NCBI GenBank assembly: GCA_030848705.1
Contig: CM061243.1
Span: 119,250,674 to 119,314,673 of the forward strand
Source: Heracleum sosnowskyi
Lineage: Eukaryota; Streptophyta; Magnoliopsida; Apiales; Apiaceae
Length of the DNA: 64,000 bases
Direction of reading: 5' to 3'
Made by a program: the position numbers and the translations under genes. Below, one piece after another: positions 9,610 through 20,822 of this stretch (position 1 is its first letter; each line of letters opens with the position of its first letter). The notes below the pieces were generated by a model. It was not told the origin of the DNA. It ran no database searches and saw only the letters and a program-made list of their open reading frames with translations.

Positions 9610-11924
9610 TAATGTACGGAAGTGCGAAGATCTTAGAATTTAAGAATTCTGATTGTACACTAACTTTATTTGAAATATAATATATGAACTCCTAATCATT
9701 GTATTTTAAATGTATTAGTCAACTAAAATGCAACCGGAAGCACCCATTCCTTAGTAAATGTTCAGACGGTAGAGCGTGTCATGTTTGTCTTTTTTCCTCT
9801 TTTGTTGACGGTTTGAGGTTTCGATGATGCCAGTGATCACATATATTTTGGTTGTAAGTGATTCGTGACTGATGTTTTCATGTAACTCGAATGAAACTTT
9901 AATTTCTTTGATAGCACAAAAAATTGTTCTGAACTCGGCATTGTCATAGCATTCAGAGGCTGCAACATGTGTGAACTTGGGATGGTATAAGTTAGACCCG
10001 CTATGTATATATGTGTGCATGCATCTATGCGTTGATATCAGATTAAATTTTACGGCAATACATAATGTCCTTTTTTGCTTGTCAGCAGCGGTATGGGAAA
10101 ACTCTAAATATCTGCGCTCGTTCCCTAGTTTGACTCAAAGATTTAGCCGACTCCGATTTAGGAGGGGAGCCTGTTGCATCTTCTACCATCATTATTCTCA
10201 ATCCGGTAAAGCAGATTCTTAGTCACGTGTTATTTTCCAGCGATTGTAATAATATCCTTAATTTAATTTATAGATAATTTGATTTATTCAAAATTCGGTA
10301 TGCACTAAATATATGATATTTCTTAACATGTAAATATATTACATACATCATGTTTAGACTGATACACTGAACGTGTATGAATTTATTACAGGTCTTGCTG
10401 CAACTTTGAATCTTAAATTTCTAGCAAAAAAAAACTGAAGTTAAGAGAACATACAATTTAAACAATACACGTATTTTTCTTTTTCATTCTCAGTAATTCT
10501 ATCTATGGAAATTAAATTTTGGAGTTATTAGTTTAACAATTTACTCTAATTATTTTGTTGTTCTTGTATTAAAAAATTAATAAACACAGGTTAAATAAAG
10601 TTCTCTATACCCTTTCTTTTCAAAAGTATACTCGACACTCAGTTGGACATGTGACATATTTTTTTGCATCAGACATGTTCTTTAAATTTTTGGCATTGTA
10701 GAAAATTTAATATTTATCCACGCAATGATAAGAAGCGGTAAAGGTATGGTCCAATCAATGTACAAAAATATAATTTAAATAACTTAAATTTTTATCTTTT
10801 TGGACCTATAATTTTAAATAACTCTGAGTGTATAATGTGATTGATCGATCATAATATTTTTCGTACTTGTATGATATGAAATATCATATTTTCTAAAATG
10901 TGTTCACTTGACTATATATTTTAATCTATTTAATATATTATACAATTTATTCTCAATTTTTTTTCCATTTATTCCAAATCAAGTATGTCTCTTTGTATTA
11001 TCCGGCCTTCTCAACATGATTATATAACTTGTTTAGTTATTTTCGTGTACTGTCAAATATTTAAGTAAAAACACGAATTTAAGAAAGGGCAATTAAGTAA
11101 AATCACAGCGTAACATACCGACCGACCAAACTTTTAATGTTTCGTCTATTATATAATAGTATTGATATGCTTTGTAAGTCAAATAGATTCTGGTTCATAA
11201 CTTATACGTATACATAATTTTCTTAAAACATTATTCTTTATTTTTTCAAAAAGAGAATGGACTATATATAATAAGTATATTCGATTTGAATTTAAACAGT
11301 AGCATTCAACATGTTTTAGACAATATAACACTAAGAGCAAATTCAACTATTGTGCTAAAATAGGTGTAGTTATTGATATATTTTAGCAATAAAAGATGAA
11401 TTTTGATGCTAAAATCACATAATGTTTCTAAAACTTAGTTCTAAATTTACTTAATTTTCTCGACTAATACATTCAAGTGCAATTTTTCTATCTAGTTATC
11501 TTCCTTTTTTTTACAAAGAAATTTATTGAGGCAAATATACCACAATGCTATAGTTTATTCTATATATAGTACAAATTATAACATTGTGTTATTTTAGCAC
11601 AAAGTTTAGCTCATCATCATATCAACAAATTTAATATTTGTGTTATATTATAGATATAGCGAACCATTTAACTCATCATTAGACATGCTCTAACATCTAT
11701 CATCCAATTTTATTTTATGAAATTCATTCTAAGACTACTCTATATTGCCTGCTTAAAATTTAATATCCAACATTTTAAAGTATTTGATAACCAACTTATC
11801 AAAATAAATTTACAGATTTTTCTTGAATATTTTGTTATTATTCTGAAAATTCACAAACTATATGAAAGATTTGGGAATATTATATATCTACTTCTATATA
11901 TTAAATGGGGTCTAGGGGCAAATT
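9610..11924. other. Intergenic, AT-rich, unidentified (unit A)
   Basis: No recognised gene. Short open frames at 9751-10020 (minus) and 9971-10222 (plus) overlap each other. The minus frame has mixed composition and could be a captured gene fragment, but I cannot name it. Repeated in B at 34664-36979 with a few substitutions. Unit C matches only to about 59646 and again for some 50 bp near 60145-60200. Confidence 0.4.
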
Positions 11925-11963
11925 GAGCCAATAAAATGGCTGTAAAATTTCAGTTTTGTCCTT

Positions 11964-13612
11964 TGAAAGGCATATGCAATAGCCTATTTGTAATTCGAGG
12001 ATTTTACTCAACTTAAACAAGAATGTAATAAGTAAATATTAGATTAGATGTCACAGGAATCTAAGAAAGTTTTATCAGTCAAGAGAATAAAGTTTAAAGT
12101 CATTTACTGACTTGGAGTAATTCTACACTGGAAGAAGTTCATTTATTTGATCAAGCCTCAGTGAAGTATTCAAGAAAGTGGATCAATTTAAAGTGACAGA
12201 GATTTCAGAAGTGTGACAGGAAGCATACAGATTACAGAGTTTGTCAAAAGGATAAGAAGATGGACCACAACTTAAAGTTAAAAGATGATGAACCGTCATT
12301 GAAGTTTGTCGCTCATGAACCAGACAGTACATCGAGTGTCAACATCAGTCAGTGGAAGTTTGTCATCAATTTCAGTGGTTCTCTGATTTAGTATTAAATC
12401 TCTTTTAATTTATTCTATATGTTAATTAATTTAATCTATAAATTAATTCCATCAGAATTAATTTATTCTTGAAATTAATTAAACTAGAAGTTAATTAATT
12501 TAAACTATAAATTAATTCCGGAATTAATTTATTCCTTAAATTAATTAAACTAGAAATTAATTAATTTAATCTATAAATTAATTCACTCAGAATTAATTTA
12601 TTTGTTAAATAAATTAATTCAATAAATTAAATTAGAATTAATTCTAAACTAGTAGTACTATCAAAGTACACTTGTAGTAATATCCTTAGTTAATACTACC
12701 AATTTATTTAGTAGTACTATGAACTCATTTTATGAAAGGGCGTACATTTTTTACTTAACAAAAGTTGGTTGACTTTTGTTATAAAAAGAAAGTGGCGTAC
12801 ATCTTTTAAAAGTGAGACAAACAAAATAGACTTTAATTAATTCTCTTTTAATTAATTTACTTTTATTGGTTAATTTATTTATTAAATTAATTCTATAAGA
12901 ATTAATTTATTATGTAAATTAATTAGTAAGGTAATTAATTTAGAGTTAATTAAAAGCTATTAATACTAGTAGTACTATCCTTGGTTAGTACTACCAATAC
13001 ATTAGATAGTACTACCGAGAGTAGTACTTGTAGTATTTAATAGGAAATGGCGTACATGTTTAAAAGAAAAGGTAGTTGACTTTTGTTTTGAAGTGAAAAA
13101 CAAAAGGCGTACAAAAGTGGATCAAAAATCAAGCAGAAGCAAGAGAAGAAAAAAAGACATAACATTACATTCCATTTTTCTCTCTGTCTTCTTCAACCAA
13201 CCAATTGTCGGAGCTCAAATCTTTTACAGTAAATCATTTCTAGCATTATTGTTAAATCCAAACCACTAGAAGTTATTTACTTGTACTTGCTTGATTATCT
13301 AGCGGATCATTATCCCTAGAATTTGATCTCGAACTAGTTTTTACTATTCGATCTTTTTATTACAAAAATAGATAAATTCATGTCGAATTTATTCTAGATT
13401 TGTTTTAAATAGTTTGAGATTCAAACCTTGTAATCTGTATTGTATTTGTAATACCCTTCAAGTTTAATATAAATTATATTTAACTTGAATTTTGTTTCAT
13501 TTCATTCCGCACTTATTTGTTCTTGAATTGTTAAATCACGAACCGAACAAATTCGATAAAACGGTACAGTTTGTATTCAACCCCCCTTCTACAAACATAT
13601 CAGGACCTAACA
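11964..13612 (+). repeat. 5' LTR of Copia copy 1
   Basis: The LTR is 1649 bp, beginning TGAAAGGCATATGC and ending GGACCTAACA. A TATA candidate TATAAAAA is at 12780-12787. TTGACTTTTG, a W-box-like motif, occurs just before it and again near 13076. AT-rich palindromic subrepeats fill 12410-13010. Confidence 0.93.
12410..13060. repeat. TTAATTAA and TAGTACTA palindrome clusters in the LTR
   Basis: Blocks of TTAATTAATTTAATCTATAA and GAATTAATTTATTC repeat about three times with a period near 75 bp (12421-12640) and again near 12835-12960. They are followed by several copies of the self-complementary TAGTACTA (12650-12720, 12965-13040). All other LTR copies in the window show the same pattern. Confidence 0.75.
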
Positions 13613-13614
13613 AT

Positions 13615-13627
13615 TGGCATCAGAGCC
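13615..13627 (+). other. Primer binding site, initiator-Met tRNA type (copy 1)
   Basis: TGGCATCAGAGCC lies two bases after the 5' LTR. It matches the complement of the plant initiator methionine tRNA 3' end (TGGTATCAGAGCC) except for one C/T difference. Confidence 0.85.
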
Positions 13628-13714
13628 TTTTGATTGATATACAAATCAAAGATCCAATTGTTTTGAGATTTTTCTTAAACTCTGAATTTTTATTATTCCT
13701 AAAAATCTCAAAAG

Positions 13715-15610
13715 ATGTCTACTACACAGAAAGTGGGTACAGTAAAAATCCCAATTTTCAGCAAGGAGCACTATCCTATGTGGAAGAAGAAGATGCTCAT
13801 GTCTCTTCAAGTGGTTAATGTTGAATATCTTGATGTGCTGAAGAATGGACCAAGAATTCCTATGTTTGTTGAGGAAGAGCTAATAGAGAATGATGTTGTT
13901 ACTAGGGCTGCTAGGATATACCCTAAGGATCCCAAGGACTACACTCCTGAAGAAAAAGAAGATGTTGCCTTGGATGCCTGTCTACAGTTGATACTGGTTG
14001 ATTGTCTTGATCCAATCATGCATAATCATATTTTAAATTGTGTTTCTGCCAAACACATTTGGGATACGATTGAAATAATCAATGAAGGGACAGAGGAAGT
14101 CAGAGAGAATAAGATGGAAATTCTCATCTCTTCATATGAGCACTTCAGATCAAATCCAAGGGAAGGAAGAGTGGTTAGTATGTCTACTTCACTGGTAGCT
14201 GGAGTCCCACAGAAAAAGGAAGCGAAGGTTGTTCTACCTTCCAGTCCTAACAAGGATGTAATTGTAGCTGAGTATGGTGTTACATCTACAAGTCAATCTG
14301 GTGGTGATTTTTATTCTATGGAGGAGCTTGAACAGTTGGAAGATGAGTCTATGGCCTGGGTAGTGAAGAAGTTTGGAAACTTCAGGTTCAGGAGAAATCC
14401 TAGCTTCAAGTTCAAGACATATGCTGACGAATACCAGATAGGTGGTTCTTCATCCTCAAATAGCACAAGGGGTGGCTATATAACAGGGATGGTTGAAAAG
14501 AACAAGTCTAAAGAAAAGAGCCGGGATGATACAGACAGTGAAGATGAAGAAGTTGGAAATCTTGCACTTATGGCAATAGGAGACAAACTCTTTGATTCCA
14601 TTTTATCTTCACCCAACATGTCTAAGGTAAAGTTCACTGACACTGAAATGATTTGTAATCTTGGTGATACTTTAAGTTGTGCACGCACTGAAAATGATAG
14701 AATAATTCTTTTAAACACAAATCTTGAAAAGGAAATAAAAGAATTAAAACTAGTGCATGTTAATCAGGATGAACTTATTGAGAAAATAGCTTTTTTTGAG
14801 AATAGGGTTAAATGTTATATTCAACTGGAAACCATTCTTAAGAAAGAGATTAGTGAGCTGAAGACTAAATCTAATGCCTATTTCAGCTCTTGTAAGACGG
14901 CTAAAGAGATTCTCAATAAACAAGTTGTTGGTAATCATGTCAGTATAGGTTATGATTATAATGAGGCCATTGGATTGCTTGGAATTAATTCCCCTTGTAG
15001 AGTCAGAACTGAAGGAAGGGGTGTTCCATATGTGCTTAAGGGTATTGAAACACCCTTCTGTAAGGAGTCCGAAGCAGAACCTCTGAATGAAGACTCTATC
15101 ATCATTGCAGAGGAGATTCGTGAAGAAGATCTTGCTTTGGAAGTTGAACAGTCCAAAAAGTGTATATCTGATACTCCAGTCAAAGTTGTTACAACTAAAA
15201 AGACTAAATCAGATATCCATAAGTTGGATCAAAACAACTGTAGAAATAACATGACTGTTGTTAATTCTTTTCATAAAGCATGTGGTGTGATAAACTGCAT
15301 GTCTTGTGCTTTTAATGTTATGTATGCTTACTTTAATAAAAAGCATGTATCTAAAGATAAGACTGCTCCACGCCAACATGTTAATAATAAGAAGCATGTT
15401 AAAGCTAAGACTACTAGTCCTCCTAAGACTAGAGTGGATTCATTTATCCCTAAGCCTACTCAGAAATGTGTTAAGGCTGGCTATAAATGGAAACGCTCTT
15501 ATGTGAAAGAGGTTGAAGTAGTTTTAGTTAAAAATGTTGTTTTGCCTGAAAAAGGCCAGTTCTTTAAGTATGCCGGACCCAATCAATTTTGGGCTCCGAA
15601 GAAGGTCTAA
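13715..15610 (+). CDS. gag: Gag protein of Copia element, 631 aa (copy 1)
   Basis: This is a full-length frame starting MSTTQKVGTVKIPIFSKEHY, about 100 bp after the LTR. The N-terminal part, with YPMWKKKM and later HIWDTIE, is the UBN2/retrotransposon gag domain of Copia elements, which forms the particle shell. A lysine-rich middle (about residues 255-275) and a likely coiled coil (about 325-395) follow. A C-terminal CGVINCMSC...AYF block leads to a basic tail ending KYAGPNQFWAPKKV. I see no CX2CX4HX4C zinc knuckle; related Sirevirus gags carry one after the GGYITGMV position, so it was probably deleted. The stop codon separates it from pol, which resumes in another frame. The copy at 38769 differs by a handful of residues. 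Confidence 0.9.
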   Translation: MSTTQKVGTVKIPIFSKEHYPMWKKKMLMSLQVVNVEYLDVLKNGPRIPMFVEEELIENDVVTRAARIYPKDPKDYTPEEKEDVALDACLQLILVDCLDPIMHNHILNCVSAKHIWDTIEIINEGTEEVRENKMEILISSYEHFRSNPREGRVVSMSTSLVAGVPQKKEAKVVLPSSPNKDVIVAEYGVTSTSQSGGDFYSMEELEQLEDESMAWVVKKFGNFRFRRNPSFKFKTYADEYQIGGSSSSNSTRGGYITGMVEKNKSKEKSRDDTDSEDEEVGNLALMAIGDKLFDSILSSPNMSKVKFTDTEMICNLGDTLSCARTENDRIILLNTNLEKEIKELKLVHVNQDELIEKIAFFENRVKCYIQLETILKKEISELKTKSNAYFSSCKTAKEILNKQVVGNHVSIGYDYNEAIGLLGINSPCRVRTEGRGVPYVLKGIETPFCKESEAEPLNEDSIIIAEEIREEDLALEVEQSKKCISDTPVKVVTTKKTKSDIHKLDQNNCRNNMTVVNSFHKACGVINCMSCAFNVMYAYFNKKHVSKDKTAPRQHVNNKKHVKAKTTSPPKTRVDSFIPKPTQKCVKAGYKWKRSYVKEVEVVLVKNVVLPEKGQFFKYAGPNQFWAPKKV

Positions 15611-15627
15611 TCAATTTGATATTGTAG

Positions 15628-16631
15628 GGAGTTAAACAGGTAAACCGTGTTATATGGATTCTTGACAGTGGCTGTTCAAGGCATATGACCGGAGATAGAG
15701 CCCTGCTATCAGATTTGGTTGAGAAAGCTGGCCCAGTGCTTACCTTTGGAGATAACAGCAAGGGTATAACTGAGGATATGGCCTATTTGAAATCAAGAAA
15801 TGTTATGAGTCAATAAGAACATCAATGTTACATTTGTTGACACCAAACTCCCTAATATCCAAACAGAAAATCCATCTGAGAAACTAAAGTTTGATGAAAT
15901 GTCAGATTCAGAATCAGATGATAAGAATCCACCTGAGGTTGTTGCTGGTGATAACAATGATAATGATGATAATGGTGAGAGTGATGGTGGTGGAAACATT
16001 GGTAACAATGGAGATACCACTAACATTGGAGAAGAATCACCAAGACAATCTGCCAACAACTCAGGGGGAGGAAATGAAGGGTCAACTAGTCATTCACAAC
16101 ACCATAATGTAGAACAAGGCGAATCATCAATATCAAATCTTCCAAGATAAACAGTTTCGAAAAGAGCTCATCCTTTTGAGCTGATTATTGGTGATCCAGG
16201 TGTTGTAGTCAGAACTAGAAGTGCTACTCAAAATGAATATCATTATTCAGGGTTTCTTTCTGATATGAAACCAAAGAAGATTGAGGAAGCACTAGGTGAT
16301 CCTGATTGGGTGATTGCTATGCAAGATGAACTCAATCAAATTGAACAACAACAAGTTTGGAAGTTGGTACCTAGACCGAAGAACAAGGAAGTAGTTGGTA
16401 CTCGGTGGGTATTCAGAAATAAACTAGATGAAGATGGCATAATCACAAGAAACCAAGCACATTGACATCAGGTATCATTTTATCCGAGAGCATGTCATGA
16501 ATGGAACTGTGGAGTTACACTTTGTACCCACAGAAGAACAGACTGCAGATATATTCACTAAATCTGTTGACAAATCCACATTTATAAAGTTAGTTGGTAA
16601 ATTGGGTATGTTAAACAGTCTTAGTGATTAA
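15628..16631 (+). pseudogene. pol: Gutted pol: protease, integrase tail, RT start, RNase H end (copy 1)
   Basis: The protease core WILDSGCSRHMTGD with FGDNSKG (15646-15816) is in frame 1 and ends in a stop. In frame 2, from about 15818, comes an acidic integrase C-terminal stretch (SDSESDD) with a stop at 16148-16150. The same frame then continues with HPFELIIGDP, RTRSATQNE and the RT beginning DWVIAMQDELNQIE, VWKLVPRP and GTRWVFRNKLDEDG, stopping at 16465. At 16452-16631 another frame gives HIDIRYHFIREHV and ADIFTK, the RNase H end. The integrase zinc finger and DDE core, the RT catalytic YVDD region and most of RNase H are absent. The joins shift frame, so no functional polymerase can be made. 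Confidence 0.9.
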
Positions 16632-18985
16632 CAATATCTCTGTCATGTTTGTTCTTTCAAAAATTCATTTTCTCTTGTCATTTAAATGATATTTATTGCC
16701 AATTCTCATTTAATATTACATGCTTGTTAATTTAAATATTCTGAATAATTTATTTTCTTTAAAAATATTTTTCTCATTTTTTTAAAATGGAGAAATTTAT
16801 TTTTATTGAAAATTTATTTATTTAGAATCATTTAAGTTAGTTTCAGATTGTAAATATTGTTGTTTAAATATTTCTGCAAGTTTATATTAATTTACTGCAT
16901 TTCTATAATTTTCTGCATATTTTTCTAGGATTTATGGAATTTTCTATAAATTTTTCTAGGCTTGTAATTATTTTTCATGCATTTTTATTCATTTTCTGCA
17001 AAGTTTCAGTAATTTTCAGCATTTACTTTTTATTTAGAACAGTTTTTCTTTTTATTTTTCTGTTTTCCGTTAGTATTACTAGTTTTGAACTAGTAGTACT
17101 ATCGGTAGTACTATCCCTTGATAGTATTACTAGTTCTTTTTCCTAAGTACTACCAGTTCTTTTTCTTTTTTATTTTCTTTTGTTAATTCCTAGTACTGCT
17201 AGTGTGTTTATAATTAGTACTATTAGCCTTTTTCTGTTTTATTACTGATAGTACTACCGTTCTCTTTTCATAGTACTATTAGTTTTATTTTTTCTCCATA
17301 GTATTTCCATAGTTTCATGTAAATAGTTTTCTGTATATATATTATTTTATTTTATTTTATTATTATTATTTATTATCTTTTATTTTCTATTTGTCTTAGT
17401 TGTTTTTGTAAATATATTGTATATGTTATTTCTGATCTAGCTCTTGCTTAGCTGGAAATTCAGTGCCAAATCCAATTCAGGTATTACTTTCTATCTCTCA
17501 ATCCACTTCTTTTACTGTTGTTGAACCCAAGTGGTTGTTAGGGCTGACCAAGGGATTGTAGATCCACAATCTTTATCCCAGGTCTTAGAGCCAAACAATG
17601 AGTCTACAACTTCATTACTTGACCTCTCAGCCTAAACAGAAATCAATGTTAAATAAAGAAGTATTTTGATTGAAACAGTGAGTGATCCCACAGCTCTGCC
17701 TCCTCTAAAGAAATTCAACATATACTGAGGCATCTGTCAGCCCATCTGTATCATCTCAATAGGATATGGACTTTGAAATGGCCAATGAACTGTATCTAGA
17801 GACATTCTCTCAACAGGATGAATCTATTGAAATTCGTCATAGGGCCATGGCACTTTGTACTGAGTCAAGCACACTCTCATTACTCACAATGAGAGAAGAC
17901 AATTTCATTAGATGAAACTCAGGACACAGTGAAAGCAGAGCACCTGCAACTGGTTACAGTGCCTACCATTGTTACGGTAGAAGTGCCTTCATAGGCATCT
18001 GAGGGAAAATTTGATTCTTTGCCAAATCAAATAGAATCATTTTCTCCCCTTCCAGAGTGAACATCTCTGGCTCCCAAAGGGATTTTCCACTCGCAGATTT
18101 ATCTGGAGAAAGTGGAAGGCAACTTGGTCAGTCTATCACTGAAGCAATTCAGATTTCAAATCCAAGTGATTTGATAGACATGATTGAGGATTGGGATTTG
18201 CGAACTCCCATTGCACCACCACTGACCTCTCTTGAAGAGGCTAGGGTGAGTTTCAATGCAGGTACTGATCAAAAAGGAGCAAACAGACAGCTAATGTTGA
18301 GTGATAAGAGTCAAACACTGAGTGAAACACATGCACGCGAGATGAGTGATACACTTACAAGAGAAATTCAAGTGAGTGCACACACAGACACATACACTGC
18401 AATGTAGTTAGCTCACATAGCTGATCTACAGGAACATCTATTCAAAACCCATGCTGATAAAGAACTTTTGCAAGCACAAGTGGTTGAACGGTCTTCTTCT
18501 TCCACCTCTGTCAACAGTCAGCTGGGACTACTCAAGGAAATCTTGAAGACAAATTTACTTCCCAAGATCAACTCCATCAACTATCTCAACTCCTACTGGC
18601 TTCAGAGACTCATAAAGTTAAATCTGTAGAGAATTCCTCAACTAAGGGGGAGAAGTTTATAGAGAAGTTTGGAGAAGCTAGGAAGAGGGAGCTGAAAAAG
18701 ATATAAAAGGTAAATGAGGAGTTTCAGGGGAGTAAAGGTAATTAGCTCTGTTTTGTAAATGTTATATGTATAGAGCTTAGGTAAATCAAGACAGGTTAGA
18801 TGTTATCATATGTTCAGTCTAGAGGAACATCTGTCTTGTATTTATCTTTACTGGTGAAATCTGGAAATGTCATATTTGATCCAGAACTTTCTAGTATTTA
18901 CTTAGGCTTAAGAGTCCTATCTTTTTCTTGGTTTTAGTTGAGTGATCCTCTAGGTATTTGGTTGTTATTCTCTAACAAACAAATA
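16632..18985 (+). other. Post-pol region with decayed envelope-like frame (copy 1)
   Basis: About 2.3 kb separates the pol end from the polypurine tract. The first 0.8 kb is T-rich with TAGTACTA motifs. From about 17640 an interrupted frame is visible. Its longest open piece is 18057-18407 (116 codons, starting MNISGSQRDFPLADLSGE), hydrophilic and without membrane segments. Sireviruses carry an extra ORF at this place, often called envelope-like. Position and low-complexity composition fit, but I recognise no domain. GGGGGAGA at 18646-18653 is a second polypurine-like tract. Confidence 0.6.
17080..17310. repeat. Cluster of TAGTACTA-type motifs after pol (copy 1)
   Basis: TAGTACTA, GATAGTACTACC, TAGTACTATTAG and near variants recur about eight times within 230 bp in both orientations, since the core is its own reverse complement. 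The same motif marks the LTRs of this element. Confidence 0.7.
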
Positions 18986-18994
18986 GGGGGAGAT
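18986..18994 (+). other. Polypurine tract (copy 1)
   Basis: GGGGGAGAT immediately precedes the 3' LTR TG and is the expected primer site for plus-strand DNA synthesis. Confidence 0.85.
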
Positions 18995-20666
18995 TGAAAG
19001 GCATATGCAATAGCCTATTTGTAATTTGAGGATTTTACTCAACTTAAACAAGAATGTAATAAGTAAATATTAGATTAGATGTCACAGGAATCTCAGAAGG
19101 TTTTATCAGTCAAGAGAATAAAGTTTAAAGTCATTTACTGACTTGGAGTAATTCTACACTGGAAGAAGTTCATTTATTTGATCAAGCCTCAGTGAAGTAT
19201 TCAAGAAAGTGGATCAATTTAAAGTGACAGAGATTTCAGAAGTGTGACAGGAAGCATACAGATTACAGAGTTTGTCAAAAGGATAAGAAGATGGACCACA
19301 ACTTAAAGTTAAAAGATGATGAACCGTCATTGAAGTTTGTCGCTCATGAACCAGACAGTACATCGAGTGTCAACATCAGTCAGTGGAAGTTTGTCATCAA
19401 TTTCAGTGGTTCTCTGATTTAGTATTAAATCTCTTTTAATTTATTATATATGTTAATTAATTTAATCTATAAATTAATTCCATCAGAATTAATTTATTCC
19501 TTAAATTAATTAAACTAGAAGTTAATTAATTTAAACTATAAATTAATTCCGGAATTAATTTATTCCTTAAATTAATTAAACTAGAAATTAATTAATTTAA
19601 TCTATAAATTAATTCACTCAGAATTAATTTATTTGTTAAATAAATTAATTCAATAAATTAAATTAGAATTAATTCTAAACTAGTAGTACTATCAAAGTAC
19701 ACTTGTAGTACTATCCTTAGTTAATACTACCAATTTATTTAGTAGTACTATGAACTCATTTTATGAAAGGGCGTACATTTTTTACTTAACAAAAGTTGGT
19801 TGACTTTTGTTATAAAAAGAAAGTGGCGTACATCTTTTAAAAGTGAGACAAAAAAAATAGACTTTAATTAATTCTCTTTTAATTAATTTACTTTTATTGG
19901 TTAATTTATTTATTAAATTAATTCTATAAGAATTAATTTATTATGTAAATTAATTAGTAAGGTAATTAATTTAGAGTTAATTAAAAGCTATTAATACTAG
20001 TAGTACTATCTAAATATACTAGTAGTACTATCCTTGGTTAGTACTACCAATACATTAGATAGTACTACCGAGAGTAGTACTTGTAGTATTTAATAGGAAA
20101 TGGCGTACATGTTTAAAAGAAAAGGTAGTTGACTTTTGTTTTGAAGTGAAAAACAAAAGGCGTACAAAAGTGGATCAAAAATCAAGCAGAAGCAAGAGAA
20201 GAAAAAAAGACATAACATTACATTCCATTTTTCTCTCTGTCTTCTTCAACCAACCAACTGTCGGAGCTCAAATCTTTTACAGTAAATCATTTCTAGCATT
20301 ATTGTTAAATCCAAACCACTAGAAGTTATTTACTTGTACTTGCTTGATTATCTAGCGGATCATTATCCCTAGAATTTGATCTCGAACTAGTTTTTACTAT
20401 TCGATCTTTTTATTACAAAAATAGATAAATTCATGTCGAATTTATTCTAGATTTGTTTTAAATAGTTTGAGATTCAAACCTTGTAATCTGTACTGTATTT
20501 GTAACACCCTTCAAGTTTAATATAAATTATATTTAACTTGAATTTTGTTTCATTTCATTCCGCACTTATTTGTTCTTGAATTGTTAAATCACGAACCGAA
20601 CAAATTCGATAAAACGGTACAGTTTGTATTCAACCCCCCCTTCTACAAACATATCAGGACCTAACA
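18995..20666 (+). repeat. 3' LTR of Copia copy 1
   Basis: The LTR is 1672 bp. It differs from the 5' LTR by about a dozen substitutions and by an extra 23 bp near 20010, a local duplication around ACTAGTAGTACTATC. It ends CCTAACA, followed by the TCCTT duplication. Confidence 0.93.
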
Positions 20667-20822
20667 TCCTTTTTTGTTGAAAAATCACAAAAATGCCATC
20701 CTTTACAATTTATGCAATAAAATAAATAAATTTGAGTAGCTTTAAGGAGTTGAACCTCTAACCTTCTCATCAGAGGTTTATGTCATAACCACTTGTGCTA
20801 GATTGATATTTGAGCTTAAATT
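20667..20822 (-). mobile_element. SINE-like repeat, minus strand, split by Copia copy 1
   Basis: Joined with 11925-11963, this matches the reverse complement of the repeat at 5040-5225. The tRNA-like boxes on the minus strand are TAGCACAAGTGG and GAGGTTCAACTCC. The Copia element landed in its tail. The repeat recurs at 45721-45876. In unit A the older LTR (1-1075) cuts the same repeat. Confidence 0.55.

Larger units (their letters stand above)
11964..20666 (+). mobile_element. Defective Sirevirus-like Copia LTR retrotransposon, copy 1
   Basis: The element is 8703 bp with LTRs at 11964-13612 and 18995-20666, both TG...CA. The 5-bp target duplication TCCTT is perfect (11959-11963 and 20667-20671). 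A primer binding site follows the 5' LTR and a polypurine tract precedes the 3' LTR. Gene order is gag, protease, integrase tail, RT fragment, RNase H tail, then a long post-pol region. I count roughly a dozen substitutions between the two LTRs plus a 23-bp indel, so insertion was fairly recent. It cannot move alone because integrase core and most of RT are gone. Sirevirus affinity rests on the gag type, long post-pol region and repeated GGGGGAGA tracts. Confidence 0.93.

Noticed and set aside
13492..13818. A 108-codon frame spanning the end of the 5' LTR and the gag start
   Set aside because: It crosses the LTR boundary and PBS and overlaps gag in another frame.
15793..16150. Overlapping plus and minus frames in the acidic pol linker
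   Set aside because: These are low-complexity shadows of the integrase tail; only one plus frame continues into RT.
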